A stretch of 14,817 nucleotides of DNA from Porticoccaceae bacterium (GCA_028822945.1 JAPKCN010000022.1:1-14817), one strand, 5' to 3'. Numbered from the stretch's first letter, positions 1 to 6,923 are shown. A program made the numbers and translations. Notes: a model not told the origin generated them from the sequence alone.

Positions 1-426
1 GGCTATATGCACAATCGTGTCCGTATGGGTGTCGGATCGTTTCTGGTGAAAAACTTACTCTTGCATTGGCATCATGGCGAAGCATGGTTTTGGGACTGTT
101 TAGTAGATGCTGATCTCGCCAGTAACAGCGCTAGTTGGCAGTGGGTGGCAGGCAGTGGCGCCGATGCGGCACCATTCTTTCGGATTTTTAATCCGTTGAC
201 GCAAAGCGAAAAATTTGATGCTGCTGGGGATTATATCCGTCGTTATGTGCCCGAACTGGCGCAGCTACCGAAAAAGCACATCCATGCTCCATGGCTTGCC
301 CCAACCGAGGTTTTGGCCTTGGCCGGGGTAATTATCGGCGTTGATTATCCAGCACCCGTTATCGACATTAAAGCCTCTCGGGAGCGAGCGCTTGAGGCCT
401 TTGCGCTGACTAAAAAAAATCCATAG
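1..426 (+). CDS. phrB: Deoxyribodipyrimidine photolyase, C-terminal part (5' end outside window)
   Basis: This is the end of a class I DNA photolyase, a cytoplasmic FAD enzyme that uses light to split cyclobutane pyrimidine dimers. The frame is open from base 1, so the gene continues leftwards, and about 141 C-terminal residues of a protein usually near 470 are present. The FAD-domain signatures follow the Escherichia coli enzyme closely: GYMHNRVRM at the edge, WQWVAGSGADAAPFFRIFNP, KFDAAGDYIRRYVPEL and YPAPVIDIKASRERAL near the end. Counting back from the WQW motif (Trp46 of this fragment), the E. coli Asn378, Trp359 and Trp382 equivalents are Asn42, Trp23 and Trp46, so the flavin-contacting Asn and two members of the electron-transfer Trp chain are kept. 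A repair photolyase is therefore more likely than a degenerate copy, although the N-terminal antenna domain cannot be seen. It converges on purH with a 54-nt gap and no clear terminator. Confidence 0.93.
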   Translation, partial: GYMHNRVRMGVGSFLVKNLLLHWHHGEAWFWDCLVDADLASNSASWQWVAGSGADAAPFFRIFNPLTQSEKFDAAGDYIRRYVPELAQLPKKHIHAPWLAPTEVLALAGVIIGVDYPAPVIDIKASRERALEAFALTKKNP

Positions 427-480
427 CAGGCCTGCTTGTCGGGACATGGCAAAAGTATGTGGCGCAATTAGCGGCAGACA

Positions 481-2055
481 TCAATGGCGAAAATGCCTTA
501 TGCCGGTAAATACCATCGCCATTCCGTGCTCGTTGGCTGCCGCTACAACCTCGTCATCGCGCACTGAACCCCCCGGTTGAATTACGCAGCTGATAGCAGA
601 TTTGGCAGCGTTGTCTATGCCGTCTCTAAACGGAAAAAATGCGTCTGATGCCATTACCGCTCCGGCCATACTTAGACCGGCATGTTCGGCTTTTATGGTG
701 GCAATGCGGGCGGAATTGATACGACTCATCTGGCCAGCACCGACACCGATGGTACGTCCATCCTTAGCGTAGATGATAGCGTTAGACTTGACCATTTTTG
801 CAACTTTCCAGGCGAACAGCATATCCTGAAGTTCACTTTCGCTAGGAATCCGATCACTCGCTATGGTCAGGTCGCCAGTATTGATCATTGCTGTGTCGCG
901 CTGTTGGATTAACAGGCCACCATTAACGCGTTTGTAGTCCAAGCCGCCGGTACACTGATCACTCCACATTCCGCACTCTAGTAAGCGAACGTTCTTTTTT
1001 GCAGCGACTGCGATGAGCGCGTCGGCGGTCACACTGGGTGCAATAATGACCTCTACAAACTGCTTTTCGCAGATCACCGCAGCGGTTTTTGCGTCGAGTA
1101 CGCGGTTGAACGCAATAATGCCGCCAAAGGCGGACTCAGCATCGGTGTTAAACGCTTGTTCATAGGCCTCGCAAATATTATCAGCAACAGCAACGCCGCA
1201 TGGGTTCGCATGTTTGACGATGACACAGGCCGGTCGTTGAAACTGCTTAACGCACTCGAGTGCAGCATCGGTATCGGCGATATTATTGAATGAAAGTTCT
1301 TTACCTTGAAGCTGCACGGCGGTTGCAACACTTGCTCGGGGTGGCTGTGCTTGGGTATAAAAAGCCGCTTGCTGATGGGGGTTTTCACCGTAGCGCATAT
1401 CCTGCGCTTTGCGGTACTGGGCATTGTAAGTATTTGAGAAGACTTGCGGTTTGTTGTCGCTATTGCGGCCACCAAAATGGTTGGCGATCATGCCGTCATA
1501 GGCGGCGGTGTGCTCGAACGCTTGAACCATGAGATTGTAGCGGGTTGGGTAGTCGAGTTGTCCGTTATTGGCGACAAGCGCAGCGCCTACCGCGGTATAG
1601 TCAGCGGCATTAACAACCACCGCAACATCACGGTGATTTTTTGCCGCAGATCTGAGCATCGTCGGTCCACCTATATCAATATTCTCCACTGCGGTCGGCA
1701 GATCGCACAGCGGATCGGCGACAGTACTGGCAAATGGATAGAGATTGACAACCACTATATCGATCGCCTTCATACCATGTTCGGCCATCACACTATCGTC
1801 GATACCGCGACGGCCAAGAATACCGCCATGCACGCGCGGGTGGAGGGTTTTTACGCGGCCGTCCATTATTTCCGGAAAATCGGTATAGTCGGACACTTCA
1901 GTGACGGCTATACCCTCGCCACGGAGAAGCTTGAACGTGCCGCCGGTGGACAAAATTTCAATGCCGAGGGACGTCAGAGTCTGGGCAAATTCGATAATCC
2001 CAGTTTTGTCAGAAACGCTGATTAGTGCGCGTGAAACCGTTTTCAAGTCGCTCAT
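481..2055 (-). CDS. purH: Bifunctional AICAR transformylase / IMP cyclohydrolase
   Basis: PurH carries out the last two steps of de novo IMP synthesis in the cytosol: formylation of AICAR from 10-formyltetrahydrofolate, then ring closure. At 524 residues it has the family's normal length. The N-terminal MGS-like cyclohydrolase domain (about 1-145) shows LISVSDKTG, STGGTFKLL and MDGRVKTLHPRVHGG. The C-terminal transformylase domain shows MRYGENPHQQAAFY (from residue 220), LQGKELSFNNIADTDAA and the catalytic Lys-His pair in VKHANPCGVAV (Lys281-His282). The ATG is preceded by AGAGGA, and fis ends only 20 nt upstream, so purH is the distal gene of the aroQ-to-purH cluster. purD, which often follows purH in relatives, is absent here; the next gene is a convergent photolyase. 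Confidence 0.98.
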   Translation of the reverse strand: MSDLKTVSRALISVSDKTGIIEFAQTLTSLGIEILSTGGTFKLLRGEGIAVTEVSDYTDFPEIMDGRVKTLHPRVHGGILGRRGIDDSVMAEHGMKAIDIVVVNLYPFASTVADPLCDLPTAVENIDIGGPTMLRSAAKNHRDVAVVVNAADYTAVGAALVANNGQLDYPTRYNLMVQAFEHTAAYDGMIANHFGGRNSDNKPQVFSNTYNAQYRKAQDMRYGENPHQQAAFYTQAQPPRASVATAVQLQGKELSFNNIADTDAALECVKQFQRPACVIVKHANPCGVAVADNICEAYEQAFNTDAESAFGGIIAFNRVLDAKTAAVICEKQFVEVIIAPSVTADALIAVAAKKNVRLLECGMWSDQCTGGLDYKRVNGGLLIQQRDTAMINTGDLTIASDRIPSESELQDMLFAWKVAKMVKSNAIIYAKDGRTIGVGAGQMSRINSARIATIKAEHAGLSMAGAVMASDAFFPFRDGIDNAAKSAISCVIQPGGSVRDDEVVAAANEHGMAMVFTGIRHFRH

Positions 2056-2075
2056 TGGGTCCTCTTAGGCTAGTT

Positions 2076-2333
2076 TTATAAAAGATCGTACTGTTTTAAT
2101 TTCTTTCGGAGCGTAGCCCGATTTACGCCGAGCATTGCGGCAGCTTTACTTTGATTTTGGCGATTATATTTCATCACTGCCGACAGCAACGGCGGTTCGA
2201 CTTCGGCCATAACAACGGCGTATAGGTCAGTAGTCGTCTGGCCATCTAAGTCCAAAAAATAACGCTCCATGGCGCTTGCGGCGCTGTCGCGTAACGAGCC
2301 AGGCGTACGATTGTTCTCGTCTGAGTGGGCCAT
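2076..2333 (-). CDS. fis: DNA-binding protein Fis
   Basis: Fis is a small homodimeric nucleoid protein that bends DNA and activates rRNA and other growth-phase promoters. The 85-residue product matches E. coli Fis along its core: LRDSAASAMERYF (helix A region), DLYAVVMAEVEPPLLSAVM (dimer helix B), and a C-terminal helix-turn-helix NQSKAAAMLGVNRATLRKKL with the usual KKLKQY ending. It is about 13 residues shorter than the 98-residue E. coli protein. The missing part is the N-terminal beta-hairpin arm that enteric Fis uses to contact recombinases such as Hin, so this protein probably keeps DNA binding but not that activity. The ATG overlaps the dusB stop by one base (TAATG), which indicates translational coupling in the conserved dusB-fis pair. 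Confidence 0.96.
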   Translation of the reverse strand: MAHSDENNRTPGSLRDSAASAMERYFLDLDGQTTTDLYAVVMAEVEPPLLSAVMKYNRQNQSKAAAMLGVNRATLRKKLKQYDLL

Positions 2334-3322
2334 TAGGCAGCTCTTTCTGGATACTGTAAATCACTATCAAAGTAGCGCTGAACTGCACTACTTTGCGTAT
2401 CTGCAGTCTGCAACTGGTTAAATTCACGAGTAAAAGATTTGCCGTTAATAGACCGGTTGAGGTACCAGCCAATATGCTTGCGAGCAATGCGCACGCCACT
2501 CGATTCACCATAAAATTGGTGCACTGCATTGAGGTGCCTCAGCATGACATTGGCAATTTCACCAATCGATGGCGGCGGCAAGAGACTATTGTGCGCCAAA
2601 TAATGGTTAATTTGCCGGAAAATCCATGGATTGCCCTGTGCCGCGCGGCCGATCATCACCGCCGCAGCCCCAGTTATTTTGAGGATCTCGCGAGCCTTTT
2701 GTGGGCTGCAGATATCTCCGTTGGCAATCACCGGAATGCCTACGGCTGCTACCACTTCAGCTATGGTATCGTACTCTACAGCCCCGACGAAGCGACAAGC
2801 GCGCGTGCGCCCGTGGATTGCTAATGCAGCTACGCCGGCATCTTCGGCAATTTTTGCAATAACCAGTGCATTGCGGTTGGCGTAATCCCAACCGGTACGA
2901 ATTTTTAAGGTGATCGGCACGCTGACCGCGCCGGTGACGGTCTGTAAAATATCTCTGACCAATGCAGGATCTTGCAACAGTGCCGAACCTGCAGCTCGTC
3001 GGCAGACCTTTTTAGCGGGGCAGCCCATATTAATATCTATAATTTCTGCGCCTTGCTCGACATTATACTGTGCGGCGTCAGCCATCATATGCGGATTATA
3101 TCCGGCAATTTGTACTGATCGAGGCGCCGGTTCTGCACCGAATTGCGTGCGCAGACGAGACTTGCGTGTCTGCCATGTGGTCGGGTCAGCCGCGACCATT
3201 TCGGACACCACCAAGCCGGCGCCAAGCTCCCTACAAAGACAGCGGAATGGCAAATCTGTCACGCCTGCCATAGGTGCTAAAACTGTTTGATTTGGTATTT
3301 TGTAGGGGCCTATTTTGTACAA
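2333..3322 (-). CDS. dusB: tRNA-dihydrouridine synthase B
   Basis: DusB is an FMN enzyme that reduces a uridine in the tRNA D-loop to dihydrouridine. The 329-residue protein has the family's TIM barrel followed by a helical tRNA-binding domain. Visible motifs are APMAGVTDLPFR (from residue 16), INMGCPAKKV with the catalytic Cys101, TLKIRTGW, IHGRTRACRF, VIANGDI and MIGRAAQGNPWIF. The only start that matches the family's N-terminus (KIGPY shortly after the initiator) is TTG; no ATG or GTG lies close upstream in frame, and the ribosome binding site there is weak. It is followed with a 1-nt overlap by fis, the arrangement known from E. coli, where expression of fis is driven from upstream of dusB. 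Confidence 0.96.
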   Translation of the reverse strand: MYKIGPYKIPNQTVLAPMAGVTDLPFRCLCRELGAGLVVSEMVAADPTTWQTRKSRLRTQFGAEPAPRSVQIAGYNPHMMADAAQYNVEQGAEIIDINMGCPAKKVCRRAAGSALLQDPALVRDILQTVTGAVSVPITLKIRTGWDYANRNALVIAKIAEDAGVAALAIHGRTRACRFVGAVEYDTIAEVVAAVGIPVIANGDICSPQKAREILKITGAAAVMIGRAAQGNPWIFRQINHYLAHNSLLPPPSIGEIANVMLRHLNAVHQFYGESSGVRIARKHIGWYLNRSINGKSFTREFNQLQTADTQSSAVQRYFDSDLQYPERAA

Positions 3323-3377
3323 ACTGAGATGCTCGCAAAGAGAAGAAGCTGAAGCGATATAGTAACCCGACAGGGCC

Positions 3378-3383
3378 TTTATA
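3378..3383 (-). promoter_or_regulatory. Possible -10 element upstream of dusB-fis
   Basis: Reading the minus strand, TATAAA sits 56 nt before the dusB start and is followed by a GC-rich stretch (GGCCCTGTCGGG). A GC-rich discriminator is the known hallmark of stringently controlled promoters, including the E. coli dusB-fis promoter. I see no good -35 hexamer at 16-18 nt (only T-rich sequence), so this is a weak call. The longer prmA-dusB gap is the one place inside the seven-gene cluster where an internal promoter would fit. Confidence 0.28.
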
Positions 3384-3399
3384 AAAAGTCGCTATGGGT

Positions 3400-3415
3400 A
3401 AAAAACCGCTCGGTT
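3400..3415 (-). terminator. Weak terminator-like hairpin after prmA
   Basis: On the minus strand, AACC-GAGC-GGTT is followed directly by further T residues, a 4-bp stem with a 4-nt loop and a U-tract. The stem is too short for strong termination. It could attenuate read-through from prmA into dusB-fis-purH or be chance. Confidence 0.22.
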
Positions 3416-3463
3416 GCCGCAACATCGACATTTGGGTATTTATTTGGCCGCCTCGTGAACCGT

Positions 3464-4345
3464 TTAGTCAATGTTTTTGTTCGCGTTCAATTGCGCCCAT
3501 CCTGCCGATATGATGGGGTCGTCAAAGGTAAAATAGTCCTTGTAGGGTGCACGAACTGCATCGATCTGACTGTCGAGAATTCCAGACAGACAAATCTGAC
3601 CTGCGCGCGCGGTGATGGCAGTCAATTGCGGCGCGAGTTCGATAAGTGGTGCGGCAAGGATATTTGCTAACGTGCAGTCGGCTGAGAGGCCATGAGGTAG
3701 GTCGCAGGGTAAATAGCAATCTAACATCGATTTATGGATCTTGTTGCGCCGAGCATTGTCCTCGGTTGCGAGGAGTGCTTGGGGATCGTTGTCTACAGCG
3801 ATCACTTTGGTAGCGCCCAGCATTAGTGCCGCAATCCCCAGAATTCCGGAACCACAGCCAAAATCGATGACGGTTTTATTTTCTAGTAGTTGTCTGTCGA
3901 GCCATTGTAGACACAAAAAAGTTGTCGGATGACTCCCGGTACCAAACGCAAGTCCCGGATCGAGAGTAACATTTACCGCATCCGGTTGTGGCGGTTGTGC
4001 CCAGCTTGGGCATACCCATAACCGGTCGCCACAGCGAACTGGATGAAAATCTTTCTTCCATTCGTTGCACCAATCGCGCTCCTCAATGGGTTGCCAGTGC
4101 ATTGAAGTGACTGACAATTGCCCGCGCAACTGCGACTCAATCTTTACACAATCGAGTTCAGCACCGAATAGGCCAGTAACAATGCAACGCTCCCACAGTG
4201 GTGTTTCACCCACACCGGGTTCTAATATTGGTTGGTCGGCTGCATCTTCGAGCGTCACGGACAGCGCACCGCTGCCCAATAGAGCCCCTTCGATAGTAGC
4301 GGTGGAGTCGCGATGACAGGAGATTTTTAATTGTTGCCACAGCAT
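3464..4345 (-). CDS. prmA: Ribosomal protein L11 methyltransferase
   Basis: PrmA methylates lysines and the N-terminal amine of ribosomal protein L11 using S-adenosylmethionine. The 293-residue length equals the E. coli enzyme. An N-terminal L11-recognition domain (about 1-90) is followed by a linker with DWCNEWKKDFHPV (from residue 91) and a Rossmann methyltransferase domain: LDPGLAFGTGSHPTT (128-142), the SAM loop VIDFGCGSGILG (159-170), AVDNDPQALLATEDNARRN (183-201) and the NILAAPL motif (228-234). The ATG has purine-rich sequence upstream, and accC ends 26 nt before it. The protein is standard for the family with no visible lesion. Confidence 0.96.
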   Translation of the reverse strand: MLWQQLKISCHRDSTATIEGALLGSGALSVTLEDAADQPILEPGVGETPLWERCIVTGLFGAELDCVKIESQLRGQLSVTSMHWQPIEERDWCNEWKKDFHPVRCGDRLWVCPSWAQPPQPDAVNVTLDPGLAFGTGSHPTTFLCLQWLDRQLLENKTVIDFGCGSGILGIAALMLGATKVIAVDNDPQALLATEDNARRNKIHKSMLDCYLPCDLPHGLSADCTLANILAAPLIELAPQLTAITARAGQICLSGILDSQIDAVRAPYKDYFTFDDPIISAGWAQLNANKNID

Positions 4346-4371
4346 CCAGCCTTACCCTTCTGCGCGTCTCA

Positions 4372-5712
4372 TTACAAGCCGAGCTTTTTCTCGAGATAGT
4401 GGATGTTCACGCCGCCTTGCTTAAAGGCTGGGTCGCGAACTAAATCGGCATGTAATTCTATATTGGTTTTGATGCCGTCAATTAGCATTTCATCAAGAGC
4501 GTTGGCCATGCGTGATAGTGCTGACGCGCGATCGCTGCCATAGGTAATAATCTTGCCGATCAGTGAGTCGTAGTGAGGAGGCACGACATAGCCGTTGTAA
4601 ATGTGGGAATCTACGCGCACGCCGTTGCCTCCAGGCGCGTGATACGCACGTATGGTTCCGGGTTGTGGTAAAAATGAGACCGGGTCCTCGGCATTGATTC
4701 GACACTCAAAAGCATGTCCACGAAACACAACGTCTTGCTGGGTGATACTCAATGGACGACCACTGGCGATCAAGAGCTGCTCTTTAACGATGTCTATACC
4801 AGTAATCATTTCCGATACTGGGTGTTCAACCTGAATTCGCGTATTCATTTCGATGAAATAAAATTCGTTGTCTTGATACAGAAATTCGAAAGTGCCGGCA
4901 CCCCGATAATTAATCTGGATACAGGCGTTAACGCAGCTTTCGAACACCTGTTGTCGTGCCTCTTCGGGTATGCCCGGCGCTGGTGCTTCCTCTAATACTT
5001 TTTGATGGCGACGTTGCAGTGAACAGTCGCGATCGCCAAGATGAATCGCATGACCCTGTCCATCGGACAGAACTTGCACTTCAACATGTCGCGGATTTTG
5101 TAAAAACTTCTCCATATAAACGGTGCCATCGCCGAACGCCGCCTGCGCTTCACTTCGAGTAATATTCACCGCCTTGACTAGCGTTTCGGCACTTTCGACA
5201 ACCCCCATACCACGCCCCCCCCCCCCCGCCGCAGCTTTGGTAATTACTGGAAAGCCAATGCGCTCAGCAGTTTCTCTGAGTATTTTGGGATCGCTGTTGA
5301 GTGCGCCATTGGATCCCGGTACGGTTGGCACGCCGGCTTTTTGCATGGCTTGAATAGCCGCAACTTTGTCACCCATAATACGAATGACAGCAGCCGTGGG
5401 GCCAATGAAGACAAATCCACTGCGCTCTACGCGCTCGGCAAAATCGGCATTCTCCGCTAAGAAACCATATCCGGGATGAACGCCAGTGGAATTGGTTATT
5501 TCCATTGCGCTAATAATTGCTGGAACGTTTAAATAACTCTGGCTCGACGGGTTGGGGCCAATGCAGAGCGCCTCATCTGCGAGTTTGACATGTTTTAAAT
5601 TGGCATCGATTTTCGAATGAACAGCGACTGTCTTGATACGCAGCTCTTTGCAGGCGCGAAGAATCCTAAGTGCAATTTCGCCACGGTTAGCGATTAATAC
5701 TTTATCCAGCAT
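4372..5712 (-). CDS. accC: Biotin carboxylase subunit of acetyl-CoA carboxylase
   Basis: AccC carboxylates the biotin on AccB using ATP and bicarbonate, the first half of malonyl-CoA synthesis. The 446 residues align end to end with the 449-residue E. coli enzyme: MLDKVLIANRGEIALRILRA at the start, HPGYGFLAENADFAE, the ATP-grasp glycine loop at 163-168, MEKFLQNPRHVEVQVL, RDCSLQRRHQKVLEEAPAP, the catalytic EMNTRIQVEHPVSEMITG segment, and NIHYLEKKLGL at the end. Two things are odd. The glycine loop is encoded by a run of 13 G, and the loop reads GGGGRGMGVV, with Gly170 where E. coli has Arg. The frame is intact at 13 G. The ATG follows AGGAG at a good distance, and accB ends 20 nt upstream. Confidence 0.97.
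   Translation of the reverse strand: MLDKVLIANRGEIALRILRACKELRIKTVAVHSKIDANLKHVKLADEALCIGPNPSSQSYLNVPAIISAMEITNSTGVHPGYGFLAENADFAERVERSGFVFIGPTAAVIRIMGDKVAAIQAMQKAGVPTVPGSNGALNSDPKILRETAERIGFPVITKAAAGGGGRGMGVVESAETLVKAVNITRSEAQAAFGDGTVYMEKFLQNPRHVEVQVLSDGQGHAIHLGDRDCSLQRRHQKVLEEAPAPGIPEEARQQVFESCVNACIQINYRGAGTFEFLYQDNEFYFIEMNTRIQVEHPVSEMITGIDIVKEQLLIASGRPLSITQQDVVFRGHAFECRINAEDPVSFLPQPGTIRAYHAPGGNGVRVDSHIYNGYVVPPHYDSLIGKIITYGSDRASALSRMANALDEMLIDGIKTNIELHADLVRDPAFKQGGVNIHYLEKKLGL
5215..5227. repeat. 13-base C/G homopolymer inside accC
   Basis: Thirteen consecutive C on the plus strand, that is 13 G on the accC coding strand. They form the last base of the Ala162 codon and four consecutive GGG codons for Gly163-166 of the ATP-binding loop. 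Tracts of this length are prone to replication and polymerase slippage, and any change not divisible by three would truncate AccC early. This is also a site where sequencing or assembly error should be considered, though the present length keeps the frame. Confidence 0.9.
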
Positions 5713-5732
5713 GGTTAGCTCCTACTCGCGAC

Positions 5733-6182
5733 TTAAACAATACTGAACATCGGTTGGTCAAACTCTACTGGATCCCCGTCTTCGACCAACACAGCGGCAA
5801 TAGTTCCACCGCGATCCGACTCGATTTGGTTCATCATTTTCATCGCCTCTACGATACACAATACATCGCCTATGGACACTGTTTGGCCTACATTGACAAA
5901 TGCGCTTGCGCCCGGTGCGGGCGACGCATAAAAGCTACCCACCATAGGCGAACAAACCATATGCCCCAGGTCTTCGATAGCAGTATCGGTGGGCATTGAT
6001 ACGGGGTTGGCCGCGCTCGCCGGAGATGCCACTATGCTCGGCGCAACAGCGTATTGAGGTGCTACCGCAACCGGAATGCCTCGACTGATACGCACAGATT
6101 CCTCGCCCTCGACTATTTCGAGTTCGTTGATATTAGATTCTTCGAGTAGCTCGATGAGTTTTTTTACTTTGCGGATGTCCAT
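5733..6182 (-). CDS. accB: Biotin carboxyl carrier protein of acetyl-CoA carboxylase
   Basis: AccB carries the biotin that shuttles CO2 from biotin carboxylase (AccC) to carboxyltransferase. I start it at the ATG giving MDIRKVKKLIELLEES, identical in register to the E. coli N-terminus, with AAGAGAG as ribosome binding site; this gives 149 residues against 156 in E. coli. The order is an N-terminal AccC-interaction region (1-35), an Ala/Pro/Val-rich linker (36-72), and the biotinyl domain (73-149) with CSPMVGSFYASPAPGA (containing the family's thumb region) and the biotinylation motif VEAMKMMNQIE, Lys115 being the modified residue. It begins 1 nt after the aroQ stop (TAG-C-ATG), so translation is very likely coupled. 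An in-frame extension upstream to 6245 is not family-like and overlaps aroQ. Confidence 0.97.
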   Translation of the reverse strand: MDIRKVKKLIELLEESNINELEIVEGEESVRISRGIPVAVAPQYAVAPSIVASPASAANPVSMPTDTAIEDLGHMVCSPMVGSFYASPAPGASAFVNVGQTVSIGDVLCIVEAMKMMNQIESDRGGTIAAVLVEDGDPVEFDQPMFSIV

Positions 6183-6183
6183 G

Positions 6184-6648
6184 CTAATCTCTCTTAGTCT
6201 GTTGCTCTGTTTCGGCGAGTGTCTCGATCGCCGCTCGCAGCGCAAGCTGGTAGCTTAAGCTGCCGAACCCAGTGACGACGCCCATGGCAATATCGGAAAA
6301 GTAGGAGTTTTTACGAAACGCTTCACGGCTATAAATGTTTGACAGATGCACTTCGATAAAGGGTATAGCAACCGCTAAAAACGCATCCCTTAGTGCAATG
6401 CTGGTATGCGTAAAAGCTCCAGGATTGATAATGACTATGCCGGTGCCGTCGCCAGCGGCCGCATGAATTCGTTCTATAAGGCTATGTTCCGCATTACTCT
6501 GCAGCGCACTAAGTTGGTGACCGTCTCGCGCTGCGCTCGCGGTCATCGACGCAACGATATGTTCGAGACTGGTTGCGCCGTAGTGGCTGGGTTCCCGCGA
6601 TCCCAACAAATTGAGGTTCGGTCCATTTAAAAGCAGAATGTCGGCCAT
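6184..6648 (-). CDS. aroQ: 3-dehydroquinate dehydratase, type II
   Basis: AroQ catalyses the third step of the shikimate pathway, dehydrating 3-dehydroquinate to 3-dehydroshikimate, as a cytosolic dodecamer. The 154 residues match type II enzymes in length and motifs: LLLNGPNLNLLGSREP (5-20), with Arg18 and Tyr23 in the flexible active-site lid, INPGAFTHTSIALRDA (74-89), EVHLSNIYSREAFRKNSYF (99-117) with His101, and GFGSLSYQLAL near the end. The ATG is preceded by AAAGGA. It is the first gene of the cluster running to purH, and the 286-nt spacer upstream is the natural place for the main promoter. Confidence 0.97.
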   Translation of the reverse strand: MADILLLNGPNLNLLGSREPSHYGATSLEHIVASMTASAARDGHQLSALQSNAEHSLIERIHAAAGDGTGIVIINPGAFTHTSIALRDAFLAVAIPFIEVHLSNIYSREAFRKNSYFSDIAMGVVTGFGSLSYQLALRAAIETLAETEQQTKRD

Positions 6649-6694
6649 TGGAATCCTTTACGGAAGCTATCGAGGGAAGCAGTCTGCACGAAAA

Positions 6695-6711
6695 TTTATA
6701 GACTGTCTATA
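6695..6711 (-). promoter_or_regulatory. Candidate aroQ-operon promoter -10 overlapping a perfect palindrome
   Basis: Bases 6697-6711 are TATAGAC-T-GTCTATA, a perfect 7-1-7 palindrome. The minus-strand hexamer TATAAA (6695-6700) overlaps its edge and lies about 47 nt before the aroQ ATG; TTAAAC lies 17 nt further upstream as a poor -35. A palindrome covering a -10 element is where a dimeric repressor would bind. A single copy of the half site (TATAGACTAT) recurs at 6751-6760. In E. coli the accBC operon is autoregulated by AccB, but I do not recognise this sequence as any known operator. Confidence 0.35.
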
Positions 6712-6723
6712 TTTGTTGTTTAA

Positions 6724-6737
6724 GTCGAAATTTCGAC
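6724..6737. repeat. Perfect 14-bp palindrome upstream of aroQ
   Basis: GTCGAAATTTCGAC is a gap-free palindrome, 13 nt from the TATAGAC palindrome, within the AT-rich aroQ leader. It is flanked on both sides by TTTAAG (6720-6725 region and 6741-6746). The geometry suits a protein-binding site better than an RNA hairpin, because there are no loop bases. No known regulator is assigned. Confidence 0.5.
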
Positions 6738-6804
6738 GAATTTAAGCGAATATAGACTATTTTTCTGCTTTTTTGAGTCATTTATGTATATGCAACATAC
6801 CATA

Positions 6805-6923
6805 AAGCGACGATCGCAACCGATAGAGGCCTTTGCTACACCAAATCCGGCAATTTCTGCTAAAGTTAAAGAAAATACTTAATTTTGAACATAAATAGTT
6901 GCGATCTACGCTCATCGTCGCTT
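6805..6923. repeat. Imperfect inverted repeat with duplicated arm between dsbD and aroQ
   Basis: The left arm AAGCGACGATCGCAAC (6805-6820) is matched in reverse complement by 6914-6923 (10 bp) plus 6898-6903 (6 bp). The intervening 10 bases of the right arm, read on the minus strand as GAGCGTAGAT, are themselves an imperfect tandem copy of the adjoining AAGCGACGAT. The enclosed 77 nt are AT-rich and carry no gene. There is no U-tract after either arm, so it does not look like a standard terminator for dsbD. Options are an RNA structure in the dsbD-aroQ transcript, a paired protein-binding site, or a small miniature-element-like repeat; no clear target duplication is visible. Confidence 0.55.

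Noticed and set aside
426..435. GCAGGCCTGC palindrome after the photolyase stop, considered as a terminator
   Set aside because: It has no loop bases and no following T-tract, so it cannot form an intrinsic terminator hairpin.
1444..2025. 193-codon plus-strand frame opposite purH
   Set aside because: It is entirely antisense to a well-supported purH, matches no family I know and has low-complexity His/Arg composition typical of a complementary-strand shadow.
6183..6245. Upstream in-frame start for accB adding 21 residues
   Set aside because: The added residues (MRCERRSRHSP...) are encoded inside aroQ and are not family-like, while the internal ATG gives the conserved MDIRKVKKLIELLEES with a good ribosome binding site.
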